From Pedobacter cryoconitis (lineage in GTDB: Bacteria; Bacteroidota; Bacteroidia; Sphingobacteriales; Sphingobacteriaceae): a stretch of 64,000 nt of DNA. Location: positions 1 to 64,000 of the forward strand of contig NZ_QLLR01000027.1 of NCBI RefSeq assembly GCF_003259615.1, written 5' to 3'. The notes under the pieces are model-generated. The model worked only from the letters and a program-made list of their open reading frames with translations. It ran no database searches and was not told the DNA's origin. Positions 26,496-33,978 of this stretch are shown here, in pieces. Position numbers and translations under genes: made by a program. The first letter of the stretch is position 1. Every line of letters starts with the position of its first letter.

Positions 26496-27209
26496 CTACA
26501 ATTGTTTCAAATAGAGCTGAATTGTGTTTTCCAGACCTAAATACAGGGAATCGCTGATTAAGGCATGGCCAATAGAAACTTCCAGTAAATTAGGGATGTT
26601 ATCTGCAAAATATTTCAGGTTCTGCAGGTCAAGATCATGCCCGGCATTGATCCCTAAACCAAGCTTGTTCGCTGTATGTGCAGCCTGCGTGTAAGGACTG
26701 ATTGCTTTGACAGGATCTTTGGCATAATTCGCTGCATAATACTCTGTATAAAGTTCTATCCGGTCAGTTCCTGTAGTTTGTGCAGCTTCGATAATTTCTC
26801 TTACCGGATCTGTGAAAATAGAAACCCTGATACCTTCTTTTTGAAATAGCTGGACCATTTCTTTAAGATAGGCCTGATGTTTTATAGTATCCCATCCATG
26901 ATTGGAAGTGATCTGTCCTTCAGTATCTGGTACCAATGTTACCTGTGCGGGCTTATTGGCCAGTACAAGGTCAATGAATTTTTGTTCTTTGCAGTTACCT
27001 TCTATATTGAATTCTGTTGAAATGGCTGTTTTAAGATCGAATACATCCTGATAACGGATATGACGTTCATCAGGTCTTGGATGTACAGTGATTCCTTCCG
27101 CACCAAAACGTTCACAGTCAAGTGCTACCTTAACCAGATCTGGATTGTTTCCCCCGCGACTGTTGCGTAACGTGGCTATTTTATTGATATTTACTGATAG
27201 TTTTGCCAT
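26496..27209 (-). CDS. pdxJ: Pyridoxine 5'-phosphate synthase PdxJ
   Basis: A 237-residue TIM-barrel enzyme that condenses 3-amino-2-oxopropyl phosphate with 1-deoxy-xylulose 5-phosphate in vitamin B6 synthesis. Diagnostic stretches are KLSVNINKIATLRNSRGGNN, GAEGITVHPRPDERHIRYQD, QVTLVPDTEGQITSNHGWD, RIELYTEYYA and LGLGINAGHDLDLQNL. The ATG at 27209 is preferred over one at 27233 because MAKLSVNINK is the standard N-terminus. A TATCTTTG box (27213-27220, minus strand) lies four bases before the ATG, so the transcript may be nearly leaderless. gcvP downstream needs PLP, but has its own promoter. Confidence 0.95.
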   Translation of the reverse strand: MAKLSVNINKIATLRNSRGGNNPDLVKVALDCERFGAEGITVHPRPDERHIRYQDVFDLKTAISTEFNIEGNCKEQKFIDLVLANKPAQVTLVPDTEGQITSNHGWDTIKHQAYLKEMVQLFQKEGIRVSIFTDPVREIIEAAQTTGTDRIELYTEYYAANYAKDPVKAISPYTQAAHTANKLGLGINAGHDLDLQNLKYFADNIPNLLEVSIGHALISDSLYLGLENTIQLYLKQL

Positions 27210-27231
27210 GTACAAAGATAAACCATTAAAC

Positions 27232-28233
27232 ATGAACAGGTATAATATTATTGTAAACAGGTTAACGTTCTGTGTAATTATTTGTTGTTTTTTAATTTTT
27301 GGAGCAACTGTCTGTTCCGCGCAGGAGGTTATTAAAAATTATACTGTTTATAGCGGGGTGGCAAAAGTGCAGGGAAGTGAGCTGCTGGTGATCCGTAAAA
27401 TGGAGAAAGCGGGACAAGTGGTTTATCTGACCGTAAATCCGCAGACTTTAACTACAGCATTAACCGCTGAAGTTGCTGTACGCCCGATGGACTGGAAAAG
27501 TGCAAAAGCTTATTTTCAGCAGACCCCTTATTTCAAAGCTTACGATGCGGCCGCAAAACAGGCGCTTGCTTTACAGGATGCAGGAGTGACCCATGGTTTC
27601 CCTAAGAATAAGGGAATAACGCTGACTATAGACCTTTGTCCTTCGCATAAACCATTAGACAGGATTATTTTCACTTCACTGATCACCGAGTTTGCGAAAA
27701 TTGAACAGCCTGTACCTGTAGCACTTTCTATAACCGGGCGGTGGATGTTAACGCATACTGACGATTTGAACTGGCTGAAAGAACTGGTCGCAAAAAAAGA
27801 AATTGACATTACCTGGATTGATCATTCTTTCAATCACCATGTGAGCCCGACTGCGCCTTTAAAGACTAATTTCCTGCTGGAACCGGGTACGGATATGAAT
27901 TTTGAAATACTGGGTACTGAACTGGCTATGTTGCAGCATGGTTTAATTCCTTCTGTATTTTTCAGGTTTCCGGGACTGGTTTCTGATCAGCGGGTAGTGG
28001 ATAAAGTTTTAGCTTATGGGATTATCCCGATAGGGAGCGATGCCTGGCTTGCAAAAGGGCAGAAACCTGCTGCGGGCAGTATCGTTTTAATTCACGGGAA
28101 TGGAAACGAGCCGGTAGGAGTGGCTGACTTTATCAAACTGTTAAAAAGCAAGACTGCTGAAGTAACCAGCAAGCAGTGGCTGATGTATGATTTGTCGGAA
28201 AGTGTAGAAGATGAATTTGGAGGGGCTAAATAA
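27232..28233 (+). CDS. Exported polysaccharide-deacetylase-like (NodB-fold) protein
   Basis: A 333-residue protein with an N-terminal signal (RLTFCVIICCFLIFGATVCS, cut near AQE). The NodB homology domain starts near residue 140: motif 1 is TIDLCPSHKPLD in place of TFDDGP, motif 2 is IDHSFNHHVSP (HSxxH type), and VFFRFPGLVSDQRVVD is motif 3. The first Asp and the two His are kept, but the second, metal-binding Asp is Leu, so it may use a different metal set or be inactive. The ATG at 27232 is chosen because longer frames run through the divergent pdxJ start. Substrate unknown. Confidence 0.75.
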   Translation: MNRYNIIVNRLTFCVIICCFLIFGATVCSAQEVIKNYTVYSGVAKVQGSELLVIRKMEKAGQVVYLTVNPQTLTTALTAEVAVRPMDWKSAKAYFQQTPYFKAYDAAAKQALALQDAGVTHGFPKNKGITLTIDLCPSHKPLDRIIFTSLITEFAKIEQPVPVALSITGRWMLTHTDDLNWLKELVAKKEIDITWIDHSFNHHVSPTAPLKTNFLLEPGTDMNFEILGTELAMLQHGLIPSVFFRFPGLVSDQRVVDKVLAYGIIPIGSDAWLAKGQKPAAGSIVLIHGNGNEPVGVADFIKLLKSKTAEVTSKQWLMYDLSESVEDEFGGAK

Positions 28234-28245
28234 CCTATTGTATTA

Positions 28246-28280
28246 AAAGAGGGATGTAACCTTTCGGCACATCCCTCTTT
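28246..28280. terminator. Bidirectional terminator
   Basis: AAAGAGGGATGT (28246-28257) and ACATCCCTCTTT (28269-28280) form a 12-bp perfect stem between the convergent deacetylase and ahcY genes. Confidence 0.8.
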
Positions 28281-28320
28281 ATTGTATTTAATAACCTCTT
28301 AAAAAAGGTCTTTAAACGGA

Positions 28321-29637
28321 CTAGTATCTGTAAGCTTCCGGTTTGAAAGGACCTTCAACTGGTACACCGATATAATCAGCTTGTTGTTGATCTAATACAT
28401 CTAATTCAACACCGATTTTAGCTAAGTGTAAACGTGCTACTTTCTCATCCAGTGATTTAGGAAGAACATATACTTTGTTCTCATATTTTCCTGGGTTAGT
28501 CCAAAGCTCTAATTGAGCTAAAGTCTGGTTAGTGAAAGATGCAGACATCACGAAACTTGGGTGGCCGGTAGCACATCCTAAGTTTACTAAACGGCCTTCA
28601 GCTAATAAAATAATGTCTTTACCGTCGATAGTATATTTATCAACCTGTGGTTTGATTTCGATTTTAGTATCACCGTAGTTCGTGTTTAACCAGGCCACAT
28701 CGATTTCATTGTCAAAGTGACCAATGTTACAAACGATAACTTTATCTTTCATTACTCTGAAATGCTCAGGACGAACGATGTTACAGTTACCAGTAGTGGT
28801 AACCACAATATCAGCTTCTTTAACTGCTGTAGCAAATTTCTTCACTTCATAACCTTCCATTGCAGCTTGTAATGCACAGATAGGATCAATTTCAGAAACG
28901 ATAACACGTACACCTTGTGAGCTTAAAGATTCAGCAGAACCTTTACCTACATCACCGTAACCTGCAACTACAGCAACTTTACCAGCAAGCATTACATCAG
29001 TAGCACGACGGATCGCATCTACCAATGACTCACGGCAACCGTATTTGTTGTCAAATTTAGATTTGGTAACTGAGTCATTTACATTGATAGCTGGTAAATG
29101 CAAAGTTCCGTTTTTCATACGTTCGTATAAACGGTGAACACCAGTAGTAGTTTCTTCTGATAATCCTTTGATTGCAGCAATCAGCTCAGGGAATTTATCG
29201 AAAACCATGTTGGTTAAGTCACCACCATCGTCCAAGATCATATTTAAAGGCTGTTGTTCCGGGCCGAAGTGTAAAGTTTGCTCAATACACCAGTCGAAAT
29301 CTGCTTCATTCAAGCCTTTCCAGGCATAAACCTGGATTCCTGCAGCAGCAATAGCAGCAGCAGCGTGGTCTTGTGTAGAGAAGATATTGCAGGATGACCA
29401 GGTCACTTCTGCACCAAGTTCAACTAAAGTTTCAATTAAAACTGCAGTCTGGATAGTCATGTGCAGACATCCTGCGATACGTGCACCTTTTAGTGGTTTT
29501 GAAGGACCAAATTCAGCACGCAAAGACATTAAGCCTGGCATTTCTGCTTCTGCTAATCCAATTTCTTTACGGCCCCATTCTGCCAGTGAAATGTCCTTTA
29601 CTTTAAAAGGAACGTAAGTAGTCTCTACTGATGACAT
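28321..29637 (-). CDS. ahcY: S-adenosylhomocysteine hydrolase
   Basis: A 438-residue AdoHcyase, which splits S-adenosylhomocysteine into adenosine and homocysteine to keep methylation running. NAD-binding is shown by VAVVAGYGDVGKGSAESLSS. The substrate site is PAINVNDSVTKSKFDNKYGC with the catalytic Lys/Asp pair. DHAAAAIAAAGIQVYAWKG matches the family, and the C-terminus ends KPEAYRY, which completes the NAD site of the neighbouring subunit. Length and motifs are standard. It is transcribed alone from a strong consensus promoter with a leader of about 85 bases. Confidence 0.97.
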   Translation of the reverse strand: MSSVETTYVPFKVKDISLAEWGRKEIGLAEAEMPGLMSLRAEFGPSKPLKGARIAGCLHMTIQTAVLIETLVELGAEVTWSSCNIFSTQDHAAAAIAAAGIQVYAWKGLNEADFDWCIEQTLHFGPEQQPLNMILDDGGDLTNMVFDKFPELIAAIKGLSEETTTGVHRLYERMKNGTLHLPAINVNDSVTKSKFDNKYGCRESLVDAIRRATDVMLAGKVAVVAGYGDVGKGSAESLSSQGVRVIVSEIDPICALQAAMEGYEVKKFATAVKEADIVVTTTGNCNIVRPEHFRVMKDKVIVCNIGHFDNEIDVAWLNTNYGDTKIEIKPQVDKYTIDGKDIILLAEGRLVNLGCATGHPSFVMSASFTNQTLAQLELWTNPGKYENKVYVLPKSLDEKVARLHLAKIGVELDVLDQQQADYIGVPVEGPFKPEAYRY

Positions 29638-29975
29638 ATTTATTTTGTTAAGTTGTTTATTTATAGTTAGTTGTTAAGATTTACGAGTGAAGCTGATGAT
29701 GCGCATGCCCCACGTCCTCTTTTACTATTACAAAATTACACAATAGTTTAGCCAAATTCAAAAAGGGATCAGATCGTTGGGATGTTTATACAAAGATCTC
29801 CACATTCTTGATTTTCAAATGATAAAAAAAATGCCCTTCGTGCCTTATACGGATTTCACTTGACACATTAGGCGTAATAATTGATTATAATTGCTGATTT
29901 TACTTTACCTTATGTCCGTTCCTGAAATCACTTTACGTCTTAATAAATGGCCGTGATTATGATTCTAAAGGATTG
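29638..29975. other. 338-base intergenic region between ahcY and the DUF-like small gene
   Basis: Holds the ahcY promoter and leader. A short plus-strand peptide frame at 29912-29956 seems to join a downstream frame if one base is removed (see findings). I see no riboswitch consensus in the ahcY leader, although it carries a G-rich GAGGACGTGGGGCATGCGC stretch on the minus strand. Confidence 0.5.
29731..29762 (-). promoter_or_regulatory. ahcY promoter (consensus Bacteroidetes type)
   Basis: On the minus strand TTTG (plus 29759-29762), a 20-base spacer and TAATTTTG (plus 29731-29738) match TTTG-N19/20-TAnnTTTG. The predicted start near 29724 leaves a leader of about 87 bases before the ATG at 29637. 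Confidence 0.7.
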
Positions 29976-30218
29976 ATGTATAAGCCTGAATTGCGTTTCG
30001 ATGGCCTGGACGCGGAATATATTATTATGGTAAGTGGCGGGCCGGCCTCTAAAAAAAGAATCCCAACTGAAAATTTGTTTCAGGGTAAACAGGGAAGCCG
30101 GGTGCTGTTAGAAGGGAAATATAAAGAAATTGTTCCTGGGTTTGATGTAATCGAAAGTATTGAAGAACTTACGGAAATGAGTGTTCAGGTTCCATTGATG
30201 AAAGAAGACGAAGATTAA
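29976..30218 (+). CDS. Small hypothetical protein, possibly with a frameshifted N-terminus
   Basis: An 80-residue protein from ATG 29976 (YKPELRFDGLDAEYIIMVSG...), acidic at the end (LMKEDED), with no motif I recognise. The same frame is open upstream to 29898 and reads LINGRDYDSKG directly before the ATG. A start codon for that part is found only in another frame (MSVPEITLR at 29912). The original gene may therefore begin at 29912 with a one-base shift near 29939. The next gene starts two bases after the stop, so they form one unit. Confidence 0.5.
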   Translation: MYKPELRFDGLDAEYIIMVSGGPASKKRIPTENLFQGKQGSRVLLEGKYKEIVPGFDVIESIEELTEMSVQVPLMKEDED

Positions 30219-30220
30219 TT

Positions 30221-30853
30221 ATGAAAAAAAATATTATTTTAGCATTGTTTATAGTTTTGATGATAAATGCAGCACAGGCACAACAGAAGCTGGATTTGGA
30301 AAAATTACCTTACCATACTTCCATCAAAACTTTATTAAAAGATAAAGATACTTACCCTGAAGAACGGGAACTGGCAAGCTCTTTACCTTGTCTGACCACA
30401 AAGAGTGTAAAGAAATTCAAATTCGGTACCCTGGAATTTACGAATGGCAGCCAAAGTGGTTCTGAATCGGACCTGAGTAGTACAGTTTCTTTTCTTTTCA
30501 CTGATCATACACATACAAAACTGGCTGGGCTGGTCATTAGGATAGAGAAAAAAGTGGAGGCTAAAAAGGTAGGGAAATATATCGCTGCGAAATATGGAAA
30601 AGGTACTGTACTGGCTGCGGTTCCAAAACCACGGGCTACCGGAGAGGTACTTGGATATCCTGCAGTATTTTACGTAGATAAAAAGACAAACTGCACGATC
30701 ATAGTTGCTGATAATTATACAGAGATAGATGGAAAACCAGATTTTTCTACAGACCTGTTTATCATCGCTAACGGTATTAAAGTTGCTGACAAGGGAACCA
30801 CCGATACGGTAGATGAAAGGCTGAAAAGGTCTTATAAAAGACTTCAGGAATAG
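30221..30853 (+). CDS. Exported hypothetical protein
   Basis: A 210-residue protein with a clear signal peptide (KNIILALFIVLMINAAQA, cut before QQKLDL). The mature part has an alternating charged/hydrophobic pattern (GLVIRIEKKVEAKKVGKYIA, LFIIANGIKVADKG) and two cysteines. I do not recognise a family. It starts two bases after the stop of the small upstream gene, so the pair is probably co-translated. After it there are about 130 bases with nothing convincing before the bacilliredoxin promoter. Confidence 0.6.
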   Translation: MKKNIILALFIVLMINAAQAQQKLDLEKLPYHTSIKTLLKDKDTYPEERELASSLPCLTTKSVKKFKFGTLEFTNGSQSGSESDLSSTVSFLFTDHTHTKLAGLVIRIEKKVEAKKVGKYIAAKYGKGTVLAAVPKPRATGEVLGYPAVFYVDKKTNCTIIVADNYTEIDGKPDFSTDLFIIANGIKVADKGTTDTVDERLKRSYKRLQE

Positions 30854-30983
30854 ACTAGAAAAGCAATAATTATAATCAGGATGAGAACATCAATCTACTT
30901 AAATCTTTTTATATTGGATTTTACAGGGGGTATAAGTTCAAAGTAATTTCAAGGTAAAAAACTATTCACCCTGTCAGTATTCC

Positions 30984-31014
30984 TTTGATGCTATGTAACA
31001 GTGCAGTACCTTTG
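30984..31014 (+). promoter_or_regulatory. Consensus promoter of the bacilliredoxin gene
   Basis: TTTG (30984-30987), a 19-base spacer and TACCTTTG (31007-31014) are an exact match to the Bacteroidota housekeeping promoter. The start is expected near 31020, about 30 bases before the ATG at 31050. Confidence 0.75.
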
Positions 31015-31049
31015 TATAGTAAAATTGAATAATATTAAAGCTTTTATAT

Positions 31050-31460
31050 ATGTATCCAGAATATTTAGTTGAACCAATGCGTGCAGAACTTACTAATGTA
31101 GGTTTTGAAGAAATGAAAACTGCAGAAGATGTGGACAACGCGATTTCATCAGAAGGAACTGTTTTTGTAGTTGTGAATTCTGTTTGTGGCTGTGCAGCTT
31201 CAAATGCAAGACCAGCAGCAAAATTAGCAGCTGCTAATGAGAAACACCCTGATAAAATGATCACTGTTTTTGCAGGAATGGAAAAAGAAGCGGTAGACAG
31301 AGCAAGAAGCTATATGGTACCTTTCCCTCCATCTTCTCCAGCAATGGCATTGTTCAAAGACGGTAAATTAGTACATATGATTGAACGTCACCAAATTGAA
31401 GGACGTGCAGCTCAAATGATCGCTGATAACCTTAAAGGTGCTTTTGATCAATACTGCTAA
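31050..31460 (+). CDS. BrxA/BrxB-family bacilliredoxin
   Basis: A 136-residue YphP/YqiW-type thiol protein with the CGC active site, Cys46 and Cys48 in VVNSVCGCAASNARPA. The MYPEYLVEPMRAEL start and the MVPFPPSSPAMALFKDGK stretch are also characteristic. In Firmicutes these proteins remove bacillithiol from oxidised proteins. In Bacteroidota, where bacillithiol occurs in some lineages, the role is likely similar thiol-disulfide repair in the cytoplasm. It has its own consensus promoter and terminator, so it is a single-gene unit. Confidence 0.93.
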   Translation: MYPEYLVEPMRAELTNVGFEEMKTAEDVDNAISSEGTVFVVVNSVCGCAASNARPAAKLAAANEKHPDKMITVFAGMEKEAVDRARSYMVPFPPSSPAMALFKDGKLVHMIERHQIEGRAAQMIADNLKGAFDQYC

Positions 31461-31500
31461 TTAATATCTTAAAAGATATATCCGGTGAATACCGGTAAGG

Positions 31501-31527
31501 AATCCGGTCTTTGTACCGGATTTTTTA
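31501..31527 (+). terminator. Terminator of the bacilliredoxin gene
   Basis: AATCCGGT (31501-31508) pairs with ACCGGATT (31515-31522), followed by TTTTATTG. It separates the bacilliredoxin gene from the convergent cdaA. Confidence 0.8.
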
Positions 31528-31572
31528 TTGCGTTTAAGTTTCCAGTAATACTGCTGTTTGAATAGCAACAGT

Positions 31573-32364
31573 TTAAAAATCCTTGTTCAGTAGTTTTTCC
31601 AGTTCCCCGAAAGAAACATTCATCCTTACCCTGCCTTGTTTTGCATAGGCAATTTCACCAGTTTCTTCAGATACAATAACTGCAACTGCATCGGTAGTTT
31701 CTGACACCCCAATTCCGGCGCGGTGACGTAAACCAAACTGCGGAGGCAGTTTATCATTTTCTGTAAGCGGTAAGATACAACTGGCACTTTTAATCTTATT
31801 TTCTGCAATAACCACGGCTCCATCATGAAGCGGGCTGTATTTTTGAAAGATACTCTCTAATAAACGTTTAGAGATTTTAGAATCTATCAGTTCACAGCTG
31901 TTAGCGAATAACTGATCATCGTAAAATTTCACGAACACAATTAAAGCCCCTGTTCTGGACTTCTTCATGCTTTTACAGGCATCGATAATAGGCTTAATCC
32001 TGACCAGGTTATCGCGTTCAATATCTTTGCTGCCAAATAAGTATCCCCACCAGGCTTTGTTTTTCTGTAAAAAGGTGTTTTTACCAATCAGGAGCAGGAA
32101 CCGCCTGATTTCGGGCTGGAAAATCACAATCAGCGCGATAATTCCCACACTCATGAATTTGTTAATAATGGTTGATAAAAGACGCATATTCAGCGCATCT
32201 ACCACAAACCAAAGGATCAGAATGATAAACATACCCAGCAGTAAATTAACTGCCAGTGTATTTTTAATCAGGTTATAGGTATAATAGATCAGGAAGGCAA
32301 CGAACAAAATGTCCACTACATCCGTAACTGTTATCGTTAGAAAATCAAAGTCAAAGCCTTTCAT
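31573..32364 (-). CDS. cdaA: Diadenylate cyclase CdaA
   Basis: A 263-residue membrane cyclase that makes c-di-AMP from two ATP. Three N-terminal membrane helices (residues about 10-80) are followed by IFQPEIRRFLLLIGKN and a DAC domain. The domain has the DGA motif YSPLHDGAVVIAENKI and the RHR motif FGLRHRAGIGVSETTDAVAV. Both catalytic motifs are intact. The ATG at 32364 is used because the frame upstream begins with TTG and adds only three residues. It lies directly downstream of folP, a linkage common in Bacteroidota. c-di-AMP would control potassium and osmotic balance. Confidence 0.94.
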   Translation of the reverse strand: MKGFDFDFLTITVTDVVDILFVAFLIYYTYNLIKNTLAVNLLLGMFIILILWFVVDALNMRLLSTIINKFMSVGIIALIVIFQPEIRRFLLLIGKNTFLQKNKAWWGYLFGSKDIERDNLVRIKPIIDACKSMKKSRTGALIVFVKFYDDQLFANSCELIDSKISKRLLESIFQKYSPLHDGAVVIAENKIKSASCILPLTENDKLPPQFGLRHRAGIGVSETTDAVAVIVSEETGEIAYAKQGRVRMNVSFGELEKLLNKDF

Positions 32365-32421
32365 TGTTGCCAAGTTAGGAAAATATTAAGTATCTGTTTG
32401 AATTTAGATCCTGTTTAAGTT

Positions 32422-33282
32422 TTAAGCTTGCTGCATCTTTTCGACAATGGTGATACATTCCACTGCAGCCTTTACATCATGTACACGTAAAATTGCTGCA
32501 CCTTTTTGTAACGCAATTGTATTTAATACCGTGGTTCCGTTCAATGCTTCCCCGGCCGTAGTGCCTAATAATTTATAAATCATAGACTTTCTTGAAATCC
32601 CAACCAATACCGGTAAACCGAATACATCCAGGTTTTCCAGCTGATTCATTAACTGGTAATTGTGTGTCGTGTTTTTAGCAAAGCCAAAACCAGGGTCCAG
32701 GATAATATCTTTAACGCCTAAAGCTTTTAATGCGCTCACTTTTTCAGCCAGATAAGCTACGACTTCAAGTCCTATGTTTTTATAAACAGGTTTTTGCTGC
32801 ATGGTCTGGGGCGTGCCCTGCATGTGCATCAGGATATAAGGCACATTTAAAGCTGCAACAGTCTCAAACATCAGTTCATCAAGGTTTCCTCCTGAAATAT
32901 CATTCACCACATGTGCTCCGGCTTCAATACTTTCCCTGGCAACTTTAGCTCGGAAAGTATCAATAGATAACCTGGCTTCCGGAAATCTTTTACTGATCGC
33001 GGTTACCACCGGGATCATTCTTTGGAGTTCCTCGTCTGTACTGACTTCGGCTGCTCCCGGACGGGAAGAATAAGCCCCGATGTCAATAAAAGCAGCGCCT
33101 TCTTCAAGGCAGGTTTCTGCTCTTTCCAGTGCCGCATCTATCGATCCCATTCTGCTGTTGCTATAGAAAGAATCGGGGGTTAAATTCAGTATACCCATCA
33201 CACAGGGACGGCTTAAATCTACCAGTTCACCTTTTACGTTAAGTGTTATTTTTCGGTTTAAAAACGTATCTTTAGCCATCAT
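32422..33282 (-). CDS. folP: Dihydropteroate synthase
   Basis: A 286-residue enzyme joining 6-hydroxymethyl-dihydropterin diphosphate to p-aminobenzoate. Family signatures are PCVMGILNLTPDSFYSNSRM, GAAFIDIGAYSSRPGA, SIDTFRAKVARESIEAGAHV and VNDISGGN. The pterin and diphosphate sites ILDPGFGFAKN and VLVGISRKSMIYKL, and the final ILRVHDV, follow. The start is one of two adjacent ATGs (33282 or 33279); the codon at 33291 is TTG. It is the target of sulfonamides. It forms an operon with cdaA, separated by 57 bases. Confidence 0.95.
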   Translation of the reverse strand: MMAKDTFLNRKITLNVKGELVDLSRPCVMGILNLTPDSFYSNSRMGSIDAALERAETCLEEGAAFIDIGAYSSRPGAAEVSTDEELQRMIPVVTAISKRFPEARLSIDTFRAKVARESIEAGAHVVNDISGGNLDELMFETVAALNVPYILMHMQGTPQTMQQKPVYKNIGLEVVAYLAEKVSALKALGVKDIILDPGFGFAKNTTHNYQLMNQLENLDVFGLPVLVGISRKSMIYKLLGTTAGEALNGTTVLNTIALQKGAAILRVHDVKAAVECITIVEKMQQA

Positions 33283-33327
33283 TCTGTACAAAAATACAGT
33301 ATTAAAATAGCTTTAAACTAAGAAGCT

Positions 33328-33354
33328 GTTTAAATTTATCTGATAAATTTAAAC
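33328..33354. promoter_or_regulatory. Perfect 27-base palindrome between folP and the DUF1599 gene
   Basis: GTTTAAATTTATC (33328-33340) and GATAAATTTAAAC (33342-33354) are exact inverted copies around one T. A third, near-identical half copy GTTTAAAATTTATC lies at 33369-33382. The repeats occupy the shared regulatory space of two divergent operons, so an operator or a promoter-proximal hairpin is plausible. Confidence 0.5.
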
Positions 33355-33405
33355 GATTTCTAAGAGCCGTTTAAAATTTATCAGACTCTAAATATTTTAA
33401 TTGTT

Positions 33406-33948
33406 TTGGCAACAAATACCTCACAAGAATTCGACTCAGTAATTGCGGTTTGTAAATCGCTTTTTTTAAAGAAAACTAAAGACTACGGAACAGCATGGCG
33501 CATTCTGCGTTTGTCTTCTATCACCGATCAGCTGTTCATCAAGGCGCAGCGTATCCGCACACTGGAAGAAAAGAAAGTTTCTAAAGTTGGAGAGGGGATT
33601 ATTCCTGAATATATCGGTATTATTAATTACTGTGTGATTGCGATGATGCAAAGTGAAATGACAGCGGATGATCCGAATGAACTGGAGCTTGCAAAAGTGG
33701 AAGCCCTGTTTGATCAAAAAGTAAAAGAAACCAAAGATTTGATGCTGGCCAAAAATCACGATTACGGTGAGGCCTGGAGAGATATGAGAATCAGCTCACT
33801 GACCGATCTGATCCTGATGAAAGTATTCAGGGTGAAACAAATTGAAGATAACCTTGGAGAAACTGTAGCCTCAGAAGGCGTGGTTGCCAATTATCAGGAC
33901 ATGCTGAACTATGCAGTTTTTGCACTGATCAGAATGGATGTGAAATAA
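33406..33948 (+). CDS. DUF1599 protein with internal duplication
   Basis: A 180-residue protein made of two copies of one unit. KDYGTAWRILRLSSITDQLF (25-44) matches HDYGEAWRDMRISSLTDLIL (118-137), and EGIIPEYIGIINYCVIAMMQ matches EGVVANYQDMLNYAVFALIR; the offset is 93 residues. This is the Bacteroidota family DUF1599, function unknown; the all-helical, charged pattern resembles MazG-like or HD-like helical bundles, a weak guess. The start is TTG at 33406: an in-frame stop lies 15 codons upstream and no ATG occurs before residue 80. It heads a four-gene operon. Confidence 0.88.
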   Translation: MATNTSQEFDSVIAVCKSLFLKKTKDYGTAWRILRLSSITDQLFIKAQRIRTLEEKKVSKVGEGIIPEYIGIINYCVIAMMQSEMTADDPNELELAKVEALFDQKVKETKDLMLAKNHDYGEAWRDMRISSLTDLILMKVFRVKQIEDNLGETVASEGVVANYQDMLNYAVFALIRMDVK

Positions 33949-33978
33949 TATCAATACATAAAAATAGCTGTAAAAAAG

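Noticed and set aside
27088..27231. N-terminal extension of the deacetylase-like protein
   Set aside because: It runs antisense through pdxJ and would bury the signal peptide; the ATG at 27232 is better.
29638..29723. SAH or SAM riboswitch before ahcY
   Set aside because: The leader has a G-rich stretch, but I could not match the conserved cores or the needed pseudoknot of known classes.
30881..30946. 22-codon frame (MRTSIYLNLFILDFTGG...)
   Set aside because: Very short, no recognised family, and no supporting ribosome binding site or conservation information.
31626..31826. Small minus-strand frame inside cdaA
   Set aside because: Out-of-frame overlap with an intact diadenylate cyclase.
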